Positions 1 to 9,002 of a DNA stretch of 64,000 nt are shown piece by piece. Below the pieces are notes generated by a model. The model saw only the letters and a list, made by a program, of their open reading frames with translations. It was not told the DNA's origin and did no database searches. The translations under genes and the position numbers were made by a program. The DNA lies in assembly GCA_037178625.1 (NCBI GenBank), contig JAWZXG010000025.1, positions 358,293 to 422,292 on the forward strand, in the 5' to 3' direction. Positions within the stretch are counted from its first letter, which is position 1. Every line of letters starts with the position of its first letter. The stretch comes from Skeletonema tropicum. Taxonomy: Eukaryota; Bacillariophyta; Thalassiosirophyceae; Thalassiosirales; Thalassiosiraceae.

Positions 1-201
1 AAGGGCAAGTGAAGTCAAAGAAATTACCACAATACTTTTCAATTTTGTGGGTGTGATCTCGGCAGCTCTGCCCCCCAATTTCTTAATTTGTTGTGATGGC
101 ATACTTATTATTGTTTTGATTCTGTCTCTCTAGCTAGAGGATGACATGGTTCCGTTCCGGTGTTTACACTAATAAAAACTTTGGTGACGGGTGGGCACCA
201 C
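1..201. other. Left edge, no gene seen
   Basis: No convincing coding frame, RNA gene or repeat is visible in these 201 bases. The stretch is flanking DNA outside the inverted end of the element that begins at about 202. Confidence 0.5.
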
Positions 202-347
202 GAAAATGCACGTCCGGGGTGTACGTCCCCTGCACGTCCACTTTCTTGTGATGTACGTCCTTGAAGGGTTATCCTTTAAACATTTATTGGTTATGTTGTA
301 TAACAGCCTCATCCTACATACGTTTATTGGTAAGTCCTAGTAAGTAC

Positions 348-364
348 GTACCACAGGCAGTCAT
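348..364 (+). repeat. Target-site duplication, left copy
   Basis: The 17-mer GTACCACAGGCAGTCAT here is repeated exactly and in the same orientation at 7555-7571. Bases outside the 17-mer differ. The two copies bracket the reverse-transcriptase element, as expected for target-primed reverse transcription. Confidence 0.85.
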
Positions 365-618
365 ATCATATCACTTAGGAAATTAGGTAAATGTTGCATT
401 ATCGCTACCTAGACATCATTGAACCAACAATTGGAGTCTTCATACGCCGAGGGCAGAACCAAACAGCGTCGCAGTCGGAACCACGGGAGAGGGTTGTCTC
501 TCCTACCACAGCTCGTTTAAAAGCCCGGGATATATTGACGTGTATGTCAATAAGCCTGTATACAGGCCAGATATACAAATACAAGTATTTGCACGAGAGT
601 ATAAGCATATACCCATCT

Positions 619-3600
619 CTATCCGTGGTTGTTTTGACCGCGTCTAAGTGCTGCCTGAGCCCGCTGGCGACGTATCAAGAAGGCTTCACGTGCCGCTTTT
701 ACTGAAAGCAGCCAATAAGCCTGATGTTCACCAGAAGTTGTTTCGAGATCATCGAGATTGATTTCCATCAAATATTTATCCTCCTCTCCAAGCCCTTCTA
801 AGCCCATCTCTTGCTGCTCCTCTATAGCTATTTGTAGCTCCTCCTTCCTCTCTAACGCAAGCATACCCGAAATTTTATCATGAATCAAGAAATTCCTCAC
901 CAGCCACTGTCCATGGGTCATCTCCATCAGCTTGATTGAGAAGCTCTGTGCCCATTTTGCGCCCGAAAGATAGCTGCCCTCCAGACGACGATGTGTCTCT
1001 TGAATCGCACAGAACTCCTTGGATATCATTCCTTCCATAAACCGCCGCCATCCAATCTTATCTTGTGAACGTGCCAACTTCCGCAGTATCGGGTCATGAT
1101 CGCTAGCAATGCAGTCCATAAAGCTTTTGCCATTTCGAGCCCTCACGAAACTCATGATATACTTTTCCAGCACTTCACATGTCCCCACCGACTGTAACCA
1201 GGACTGTAAATTATCCGCTGACATCTGAAAACATTTTACCCTATCCTCTTCTTCACACATTAAGACGTGAGCGCATGACTCCTGTGCATCCAGACAAGAA
1301 GGACACAAAGGAGAGTGATTAGGATCACATCTGTGTAACCGCAAGTTGGTGCCGGCTATGTCGTGAACTTGCTTGCATGCCCATAGTTGGAAAAGCCGCG
1401 GGACCTCGTGTAAAGCCTTGTTCACGTTGACCCAATCTACTTGGACGAACGCGGATGGAAGCAGGATCTGTCTCTTAGCGAAGATCTCCCTGGCCAACGC
1501 TAGGTGGCCATGAAAGCGGACTCTTTCACCAGTATCTGAAGTCATCTTCTCCTTACCCTTATCCACATAGACGCAGATTGGCTCAAGTGGCAAAGGTTGC
1601 GCCGCCATTCCTGCGTTCGGATCAACGTCGTAAATCGCTAGTTTTGCGCCAGAGTCACACTGTTCATTCAACTGTTCAGGCCTAGACAGCTCCTCCCATA
1701 CCAAATGATCGAGTTTATGGGCCGAGACATGAGAAAATACTGTGCTGAAGGTTAGAGACCTGCAATGGATCATGATATTTTTGAGTATATCTGAATGCCG
1801 GCAACTCGACGGGATACGATGCGGAGGCAGGTTTTCCACATTATTGAGTGCCCCCAAGCAGTCAGAATAGATCTGGGCAGAACCAGACAGCGATGGTTTC
1901 AGTTTGTTCACAGCTAATAGGATGAGATGAATAGCGAGTAATCCCAAAAGCTCCCCACGATATGCACAAGCGGCGAGTGTCTTCTCAGAGAATTTACCAA
2001 CGAGTCGGCCTCTCCCCTTGGGACACTCCATAATGAATGCAGCTGAGCAGATATCTGGGTACATCTCCTTGATAAAGGATCCGTCCGCCACACATATTAG
2101 TGAACCATCTATAATAGCCGCCACGAGGAACTCATAGCTCCCCGTCAGTTCAAGATCTTCCCACATCCACATGCTACCCCACTGGTCGAGGACTTCCCAC
2201 AAAGTGCTAGGGGGTAGAGACTGACCTGGGATTGGTGCATGACTTACCAGACGATATACCGCAGTATCTACCTCTTCTATCGTACACGCAACATTGTACT
2301 GAACCTGGGCATGATCACTGCCATCTTTCACATATCTCCGAGGGTTATTTTCATGCGGAGGGTATACTTCCATAAGGTCATTACCCATACAGCGGAGCAG
2401 TCTATTCGATGCGGCACAGTACCGCCACGGCTGAAGTTTGTGGCCGATGTGCACCCAATTTCCCAACCGGACGCTAAGTAAACCTCCTGGGGCTAATTGA
2501 GAGAGTGCCGACTTCCACACCTTAAAATCTTTTGACGATGGTTCCTCAGCGGGGAAGTCAAGCTTAGACCACTTTTCATCCTCCCGCCGCAGCCTCTTCT
2601 TGTACCGTGGATCAATCTTCGAACCCCTCACACACAGTATATCCGATAAAAACAGAACTTGTTGGTGCAGGCGGACTCTGTTCAATTGCCGTAGTTCATT
2701 TGGAGAGTACTGGAGATCTTCAAATACACACATGAGCCACTTGTCACCCACTCTTGGGAAGGGGTTGTCGATATTATTCAATACCACCTTATACCCGAAG
2801 GTATCTACTTTTTCCCAGATCGATTTCACCCAGCTGGGAGTAACCCAAGAGTGATATTGTTGAAATGATTCATCAAAGGGCTGATGCGCTCGACCGAGTT
2901 CAATAATGAAGAGGTCTACCGAGACCTGAGCTGTAATTCCATTACTAGACGGGCATCCATAGTGCATCATCAGTTTGTTCAATTGCTGAATGCCGCATTC
3001 TATCGGCACATTCGGGAATCCACCGCCGTAGAAGCCAATGTCTAGATCACGAATTTCCTTAGGTGCCGTTCGTATCATACCACCCACAGGCATCAACTGA
3101 AAATACGTCTTTTGCAGACATGTCTGAAGATCTTTGATGGGGGCCGTCTGGCAGCACAGACCGTATGAAACTTTGGGCCAAAAACAAGCTGATAGCCATG
3201 TCCAGAATTGACGCCGATTCAATCTACTCCCTAGAACTTTTTGCGCACAATCAGATGCTTTCTCGATTAAAACGTCCAGAGGACCTTTGCACTCCTCAGA
3301 ACAATTGCACTTGCTGCGGCACGAACCAGACGGGCTTGTTGCCACACCTAGCATAGTCTCCGGATGCTCCACAGAGTGATGCTTCATCAAAAATGGGGTC
3401 CCATCTGGAAGAGACAATTCAATGTCGTAATAGCAATCCTTGGTGTGATCTTCATACAGCCAACACTGCTTCCTCTCGTCGTAATAGTAAGACATCAAAT
3501 AATAGAAGCACTTATCAGGATGTAGGGTGCCCCCTGTTGCCATCAAAAGATTATTCCAACTGCGGACGCTTGCTGTCAGAGCTGCATGAACCTCATTTAT

Positions 3601-6600
3601 TGTCTCCCTCTTCTTCATATTGATATGAATGATATCCGTATCATCGACAAAGAGAATAGCCGCCAAGTCAATTTGTTTGGATGGTGTGAAAGGGCAAACG
3701 AAGGTCGCTCCATGTCCATCGGCTTTGTGAGCCATCAAGATGGTGATACTAATTGCTGCCCACCCGGCAGGTGCAGCACCATTTCCTTGACACAGACCTT
3801 GATACTTAACTTCGACAGTGCTGTTTGCGCACCGTGTTGAGTCCCCATACGCAGTTCTCAAGAAGTACCGCATCTCCTGGATTGTAGTAAGCATAGACTC
3901 TGTTGCCGACTGCTCAACTCCAAAGGCTTGAAACACCAAAGAAGCAATGGCATGTGCTATTCTGTCATAGCAGTTGCTTGCATCAACCGAAGCAATAGCA
4001 GCCGGAGTACGAAGTTGCCGTCCTATATCAAAGAATAGTATTTTTGCCAAGGCCCCATCATCTGCCGTCCTATTTTTCTCACTGAATATCTCTTCTGGCA
4101 TGAGTTGGTATTTGCGAATATTATTCATCATCCTATCACCGTATATGATCTTGTTTGCTTTGTTCAAGTCAGCCTCCAACAATAGGATGCTGCGCAATTT
4201 GGTGACTAGTCGACTGCCTGCTTTCTTTTCGAGCATGCAGGCCAAACCGCGTTGCCACCTTGACAAACTGATACCCCTCATGAGAGCAAGAGATATTTTA
4301 ACTGCGTGATAGTTGGAGATATACTCCGACTCTGCGCCAGCAATGTAATGGCCAAAATGGAAGCCAGAAATAGACGATGATGTTGCCTCCTTCGACCGTC
4401 TCCAGCTCTTAGCCCAAGTCACCTCATCAATCAAGGTCTCGACGGAGTCCATCGGAACAAGAGATCGAATCTTTGCAATCTGCTCAAATAACTGTTTCGT
4501 TGCCTCATGATAATCGTCTGAGAATTCGTAAGTGCCATCCAGCACTGCCCTGGCAGCAACTGTGTCGGCGTTGTATCCAAATTGACCTCGAAGACGCCCT
4601 TTGCAGATAGGTGCTTCTTCCGCCTGATAGAATCGTTTGCCCTCACCATGAATGTTTTCCAAAATGGCTTTTTCCACTGAATCTTTTGTGTCATATTCTA
4701 CCACGTTACCACCATCAGTTTCCACCTGCACTGTTCGAATGCTACCGCTAAACCGTTTACCGAGATTGTAATTCAACTTCCTCCAGAAACGTCTATCTCT
4801 CTCTCCTTTAATGATGGCAAGTATACGCTTCTCTGCAGTCTCATCACCCTTCTTTTTAGCAAACTCCAGCCGACGATTCAGATGTTTCTTTCTATAGTGA
4901 TGTCCATGTTTCCTAAAATGATCACACTGACTGTCGCAAGCTTTGAGTCTAGCAGCGATCTCTGCTACTGTGAGGTTGAATGGACGAAGGATCTTTAGCT
5001 TCCGACATTTTCGTTTCAAATTCCCTCGGTTCACCTTCCTTCCCGCATGATAACGGAGAAGTGTTCTATAGACTTCGCCTCTCTTTATCCAAGTCACTGA
5101 TTCTGCCGAGAATGGTATTCTACCTGCCTTGATTTTGCGGCACTTCGATTCTGCGTGAGCCATGTATTGTTTGCTTTTCTCTTCAGAGGACGCGAGAGCA
5201 GTACGAGCTTCTTCTTTTGTTTGTGCCTGGTATGCGGCACGATGATCGTCATCTACCCTATGCCTGATCAGGTTCGTTTCTAGCAGTTGGTTGTATCTCT
5301 CCGCAACTCTGGGGAGTTTGGTATTCAGTCGTCTCGCCTTCAACTTTTTCACACGGACCAAGGAGCGGCCCACAAGTGATGACAACGAGAAATCTACCAC
5401 GAAGCATCGGTGATCACCCATTCCATAACCCACCGGCATTACACATGCATTCAAAACTTCAATATCCCTTGTCGCCCACACGCCATCGATAGGTTGAGAG
5501 CCGCGGAAATAAGTTGCACCAAGCTGCTTCCCAGTGTAGTCTCCTACCACCTCCTTCATCGCTAACCCATCTACTTCTGTTAGAGCTTGTCCGATCCGCT
5601 TGGTGTAGATATTCTCATTGGCATCTAGGCAAACAATAATTCGGTCTCCTTCCTCACGCCACCTCTTGAGTAGAGCAATCAAGTCCTCATAGAATTTGTC
5701 TCTTGGCTTAACGTCAGGCTGCTTTTTTTGAATGAAGTACCGTCGTTGTTGTTGGTAACTAGTGCTGGGGCCTTTACTAACGCATGGTTGATATCCGCAG
5801 ACAATCCAAGTTGAAATACCATTCTCTCCGATGTACCTCGAGAACGAGAATCTTCCCAGACCAGTGACGTCTTGTCCGCTATTCATATGGTCGAACTGTT
5901 CAGCCAGTTGGCCAAACGTGAGAATTCCAGTCCCTCCTTCCTGAACTCTAGAGATAGCACCCTCATGAGTATTACAGCCATGGACCACCTTCACTTCGGC
6001 TTCTCCTCCGTTAAATAGCTGAGCCAAACCATTGACATTCTTCTTGTGGTTGAAGTTGATTTTGATCTCATTAAAGGCTGCAATGTCGACCTCCAATTCA
6101 TCCAACATTTCTCTACCTCTATCCAATTTGATATTTCCACTCATGCGATTATTCAACCCATTGATGTTTTCGTAGAGTAGTCGGACAACCCCCTCCCGTT
6201 TTGCCTGGGGAGCTCTACCGTGGACCCTCATGAGATCGTCATCGACCGTCCTCACCTCCTCTAACTCTTGTCGAGTAAAATGTTCCTCTAGAAACCTCTT
6301 CTCAGCGGCAGAGGGCAACTCCCCAACAGTGCCAGTTTCATCTATCGCCTCTTCTATCAATGTTTCCCTTTGCAACGCCCGAAGCGTCTCTGCATCCACA
6401 ACCCTCCTCGCCCTTCGATCAATTGCAGTCATGATTGTCTCAATATTTCCTGCTGCCATCTTCCCATTCCTAATGATATGTTTAATGTTCCCAAATTTGT
6501 CAATCAGCTTAATTCGACGTTGTGTTTCTTCTCTTGTCCTAAAAGCTTGGGCTCGACGTTGATTGCGTGTTCTTCTTCTCTCTACGTCGACCCGTCTGTT

Positions 6601-6711
6601 TTCCCCACCCCTATTATTTCGCTGTGTTCCAGCAGCAGGATGACTGCTGGAATAGCTGGTGCCGACTATACCATATTCGCCGCCTCCTCCACTCCAGTCA
6701 TCTCTCTCCAC
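619..6711 (-). CDS. LINE ORF: endonuclease, reverse transcriptase, RNase H
   Basis: The open frame of 2030 codons encodes the retrotransposition enzyme. An N-terminal endonuclease/exonuclease/phosphatase-like domain covers about residues 175-440, with landmarks LYENINGLN, FNEIKIN, VCLDANEN, IDGVW and GDHRC. The reverse transcriptase domain covers about 780-1150. It has DASNCYDR near 910, GLCQGNGAAP near 980 and the catalytic box FVDDTD near 1024, where most LINEs have F/YADD. An RNase H domain follows at about 1540-1690, with ADGS, YRGELLGL, SDCLGAL and a late HVSAH. A Cys/His cluster (CPSCLDAQ...CAHVLMC) lies near 1800. The frame opens with GTG directly after an in-frame TGA, and its first internal ATG is codon 85 (6459). 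The N-terminus may therefore be supplied by the overlapping leader ORF through a frame change, or begin internally. No gag-like ORF1 was found. The clade was not assigned. Confidence 0.9.
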   Translation of the reverse strand: MERDDWSGGGGEYGIVGTSYSSSHPAAGTQRNNRGGENRRVDVERRRTRNQRRAQAFRTREETQRRIKLIDKFGNIKHIIRNGKMAAGNIETIMTAIDRRARRVVDAETLRALQRETLIEEAIDETGTVGELPSAAEKRFLEEHFTRQELEEVRTVDDDLMRVHGRAPQAKREGVVRLLYENINGLNNRMSGNIKLDRGREMLDELEVDIAAFNEIKINFNHKKNVNGLAQLFNGGEAEVKVVHGCNTHEGAISRVQEGGTGILTFGQLAEQFDHMNSGQDVTGLGRFSFSRYIGENGISTWIVCGYQPCVSKGPSTSYQQQRRYFIQKKQPDVKPRDKFYEDLIALLKRWREEGDRIIVCLDANENIYTKRIGQALTEVDGLAMKEVVGDYTGKQLGATYFRGSQPIDGVWATRDIEVLNACVMPVGYGMGDHRCFVVDFSLSSLVGRSLVRVKKLKARRLNTKLPRVAERYNQLLETNLIRHRVDDDHRAAYQAQTKEEARTALASSEEKSKQYMAHAESKCRKIKAGRIPFSAESVTWIKRGEVYRTLLRYHAGRKVNRGNLKRKCRKLKILRPFNLTVAEIAARLKACDSQCDHFRKHGHHYRKKHLNRRLEFAKKKGDETAEKRILAIIKGERDRRFWRKLNYNLGKRFSGSIRTVQVETDGGNVVEYDTKDSVEKAILENIHGEGKRFYQAEEAPICKGRLRGQFGYNADTVAARAVLDGTYEFSDDYHEATKQLFEQIAKIRSLVPMDSVETLIDEVTWAKSWRRSKEATSSSISGFHFGHYIAGAESEYISNYHAVKISLALMRGISLSRWQRGLACMLEKKAGSRLVTKLRSILLLEADLNKANKIIYGDRMMNNIRKYQLMPEEIFSEKNRTADDGALAKILFFDIGRQLRTPAAIASVDASNCYDRIAHAIASLVFQAFGVEQSATESMLTTIQEMRYFLRTAYGDSTRCANSTVEVKYQGLCQGNGAAPAGWAAISITILMAHKADGHGATFVCPFTPSKQIDLAAILFVDDTDIIHINMKKRETINEVHAALTASVRSWNNLLMATGGTLHPDKCFYYLMSYYYDERKQCWLYEDHTKDCYYDIELSLPDGTPFLMKHHSVEHPETMLGVATSPSGSCRSKCNCSEECKGPLDVLIEKASDCAQKVLGSRLNRRQFWTWLSACFWPKVSYGLCCQTAPIKDLQTCLQKTYFQLMPVGGMIRTAPKEIRDLDIGFYGGGFPNVPIECGIQQLNKLMMHYGCPSSNGITAQVSVDLFIIELGRAHQPFDESFQQYHSWVTPSWVKSIWEKVDTFGYKVVLNNIDNPFPRVGDKWLMCVFEDLQYSPNELRQLNRVRLHQQVLFLSDILCVRGSKIDPRYKKRLRREDEKWSKLDFPAEEPSSKDFKVWKSALSQLAPGGLLSVRLGNWVHIGHKLQPWRYCAASNRLLRCMGNDLMEVYPPHENNPRRYVKDGSDHAQVQYNVACTIEEVDTAVYRLVSHAPIPGQSLPPSTLWEVLDQWGSMWMWEDLELTGSYEFLVAAIIDGSLICVADGSFIKEMYPDICSAAFIMECPKGRGRLVGKFSEKTLAACAYRGELLGLLAIHLILLAVNKLKPSLSGSAQIYSDCLGALNNVENLPPHRIPSSCRHSDILKNIMIHCRSLTFSTVFSHVSAHKLDHLVWEELSRPEQLNEQCDSGAKLAIYDVDPNAGMAAQPLPLEPICVYVDKGKEKMTSDTGERVRFHGHLALAREIFAKRQILLPSAFVQVDWVNVNKALHEVPRLFQLWACKQVHDIAGTNLRLHRCDPNHSPLCPSCLDAQESCAHVLMCEEEDRVKCFQMSADNLQSWLQSVGTCEVLEKYIMSFVRARNGKSFMDCIASDHDPILRKLARSQDKIGWRRFMEGMISKEFCAIQETHRRLEGSYLSGAKWAQSFSIKLMEMTHGQWLVRNFLIHDKISGMLALERKEELQIAIEEQQEMGLEGLGEEDKYLMEINLDDLETTSGEHQAYWLLSVKAAREAFLIRRQRAQAALRRGQNNHG

Positions 6712-6821
6712 TCATTATCTTTGGAGAGCAGATCTTGGCTGAAGTTTGTTGAGTCTGGCGACGTGACATCAATAGCGGGTTGGTAGCCCATATCTTCATA
6801 AAAATCAAGTAGATCAATCAT
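6666..6821 (-). CDS. Leader ORF overlapping the LINE main frame
   Basis: This 51-codon ATG-initiated frame begins MIDLLDFYEDMGYQP, runs into the start of the long LINE frame and stops 46 bases inside it. The long frame lacks an ATG at its beginning, and its GTG-started N-terminus follows a TGA. This small ORF is therefore a good candidate for the true protein start, joined by a frameshift somewhere in the overlap (about 6666-6714). A single-base mutation in this copy, or a plain upstream ORF that controls translation, would also explain it. No family was recognised. Confidence 0.5.
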   Translation of the reverse strand: MIDLLDFYEDMGYQPAIDVTSPDSTNFSQDLLSKDNEWREMTGVEEAANMV

Positions 6822-7554
6822 TCTTATCGCTTATTAGACGACATGAAGTTGATGATCAATTCAAGTAAGATGAATTGGAATTATTGTAGGGAAGATCTCA
6901 CCAGGTATAGAAGATGGATGTTCCAGGTAGGTATTGACCAATCAATGTATTTGATGTTGATAGAAAGTTAGGTCACGATGGTGGCAGAAGAAGATTCAGG
7001 AATGTCTATGGTAGGACAGCAGAAACTTTCCAGCGATGAGGCGAACGTGCAATGATTTGAATTTGAATTGTAGGTTCGCGTTGGAGGCAGAAATAATGAC
7101 CTAAATTCTCTGGAAGCCTCGGAGTAGATGACTTCCCTCTCTCGAATATCTCGTGAGGTGCCAAACCAGATTATTTTAGCGGCGGAGTTCCGTATAATTT
7201 GATTGGCGGAATAATTTGAATCCAATGAGAAAATGGCTTTTCTTGTGAAGGTGCGGGAGCTCGTTGGGTGTTGGGCGGCGAAGCGATCTAGTAGTCCGTA
7301 GTGACTGCTAGTTAAATTTGAGATGTCAGAGCACAGGCGGCGGCGGCTGATGGCGTTTGATATACTTATTTGCTATTAGAAGGTTAGAATATTATCGTTG
7401 GCGGCGGTTGATTACGCGGCGTATTGATGTTGCTTTGTTGTCATGGTGGTCGTTTTTTTGATGATTTTTTGAGTTGAAGTTTGTGTAGATTTTTGAATTC
7501 CTACGTTGATTTTGACTTTTGTACCAAATGAGGTCCGGCACCGCAGACGGAAAA

Positions 7555-7571
7555 GTACCACAGGCAGTCAT
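7555..7571 (+). repeat. Target-site duplication, right copy
   Basis: This is an exact copy of the 17-mer at 348-364, immediately outside the 5' end of the minus-strand LINE. Confidence 0.85.
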
Positions 7572-8198
7572 CTTTTGTACAAAAACATCTTCACCTCTGC
7601 ACCTCTTGTTTGATGGCCATAACTTTGATGATTCTTTGATGGACCGGTTGACATGGTGGTTAGATGCAAAATGAAATAAATCTTCTGTGAATTGTTACGT
7701 TCGTAATAGATCGGTGGTGGTCATTGAGGGTAGAATTGTATAATTTCTAGATGTCTGGAGAAAGGTTGCCGAGACTTTATTTGAAAACAAACACAGCCAA
7801 AGCCATTAAATAAACCTCGATTTATGAGGTGGTAGACGCAAGGATTAACCAAGCATCTAAGGCCCAGTCGCTGCTTGTTGTTTTGGCAAATTGATCTCTT
7901 TCACCCCACTCACAACCGCTGGACACCGAAAAGATAAGTAAGGGACACTATCAACAGCAGAAAAAGTAGAATAATCCATAGGATGTCATGTTGAATGTGC
8001 CAGCCAAGTTGTTGATGGGCCGGTGCGTGTTGGTGGTTGGTGATGCATCGAAGGAGCATCGAAGGTTCGTTTTGAGAGGTTGTGAGATGTGAGTGGCGTC
8101 ACTGCCTTCCCCGCCATACTTTTTGAGGGCTATGGGTACTTACTGCTACAATGGGCAGTGCCGTTTTGATAAATTGCAAAACAACAAGCATTACATAT

Positions 8199-8480
8199 GA
8201 CGTACATTTGGCATTTTGAGTTTGGGCGAAGATCCCGGTGGACGTGAATTTCAATGGGATCTAATGGCAGTTTGAACGGTGATTGTATAATCGCTATTTA
8301 TGCGCTAAATTTGGACGTACATTTGGCATACACAAGACGTGCATTTGGCATGAAACTAATAGTTATTGGATACACATGAAATGAAACTGCAGAAAAAAGC
8401 GTTACACATGACGTGCATTTGGCATGCACATGACGTACATTAGGCATCCACATGACGTACATCCCCGGACGTGCATTTTC
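8199..8480 (+). repeat. Subterminal repeats and right inverted end
   Basis: Five copies of the 16-mer GACGT(A/G)CATT(T/A)GGCAT lie at 8199-8214, 8314-8329, 8336-8351, 8410-8425 and 8432-8447. The right inverted end follows at 8454-8480. Spacing is irregular (115, 22, 74 and 22 bp), unlike a simple satellite and more like transposase-binding motifs. The stretch 7572-8198 between the LINE and this array contains no coding frame I can support. Confidence 0.65.
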
Positions 8481-8754
8481 ATCTCGTACATTTCAGGTTA
8501 AGCCGGTGTGGAGAAAGAGGTGAGAAAGCCAAGGTGAAGATAGGAACAGCAGCTAGAAATTTGCACTTGGTCTGTCCAGAATTCATACCGTGTCAGACAC
8601 GTGGCAAGAAGCCACAGGAGCGCAAGATTTGGCTGGAAGAAAGAAATGATCCACGGTGGATTCGAGACCGCGGCAGACGACATTTGTGTGACTCCGACTT
8701 TTAGCTAATTCCTACGTAGAGGGTAGTTAGTGAGTTCGACCAATAAAACACCCC

Positions 8755-8829
8755 TGAGACGGCAACACCCAACATATTCGTGTTCCCCAGACTCTTGCGA
8801 GTTAGAATATGCTGGGTGTTGCCGTCTCA
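8755..8829. repeat. Long hairpin, 25-bp stem
   Basis: Arm 8755-8779 (begins TGAGACGGCAACACCC) pairs with 8805-8829 over 25 bp with one mismatch, leaving a 25-base loop. It lies about 170 bp upstream of the gene at 9003 and just outside the preceding transposon. It could be a tiny foldback element, a relic of transposon ends, or a structured leader. Nothing in the sequence decides between these. Confidence 0.75.
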
Positions 8830-9002
8830 CTAGTTGGTTGTCAAAAGCATTCACCCCTAAAATATCTAGTGTATACAAACGGTATTAACGTTTTTGTGCG
8901 TGAGATCATTATGAGAACTATTATTGGATTTTGGGGAATCTAGTTTTTTTTTTGCGCCAAGCGTCATTTCCACATCATCTTGTGCACTCATTCTTGCTAA
9001 CC

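Larger units (their letters stand above)
365..7554 (-). mobile_element. LINE-type (non-LTR) retrotransposon
   Basis: This is an approximately 7.19 kb element on the minus strand. It has a 5' leader of about 0.73-0.84 kb (6822/6712-7554), one long endonuclease/reverse-transcriptase/RNase H frame (619-6711), a short leader ORF overlapping its start, and a 3' tail of about 254 bp (365-618). A perfect 17-bp direct repeat flanks it. No LTRs are seen and no poly(A) is visible at the 3' end, so the tail may use another 3' signal. The coding frame has no internal stop over 6.1 kb, so the insertion looks young. The element sits inside an older DNA transposon. Confidence 0.88.
202..8480. mobile_element. 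Non-autonomous DNA element with inverted ends, split by a LINE
   Basis: Positions 202-227 and 8454-8480 are inverted copies of each other. Both contain GAAAATGCACGTCCGGGG followed by (A)TGTACGTC, with one single-base indel. Next to the right end lie five 16-bp direct copies of GACGT(A/G)CATTTGGCAT. The left end has the same ACGT(A/G)CA core in the opposite direction at about 219-227, 231-239 and 251-260. Inverted ends with inverted subterminal arrays are typical of cut-and-paste DNA transposons, where they bind transposase. With the LINE (365-7554) and one target repeat removed, about 1.1 kb remains and holds no transposase. I could not identify the superfamily or a target-site duplication. 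An alternative is a chance pairing of repeat-rich flanks, but the sequence match and orientation argue against it. Confidence 0.6.

Noticed and set aside
8471..8704. 77-codon ORF after the transposon end
   Set aside because: It begins inside the inverted end and shows no domain.
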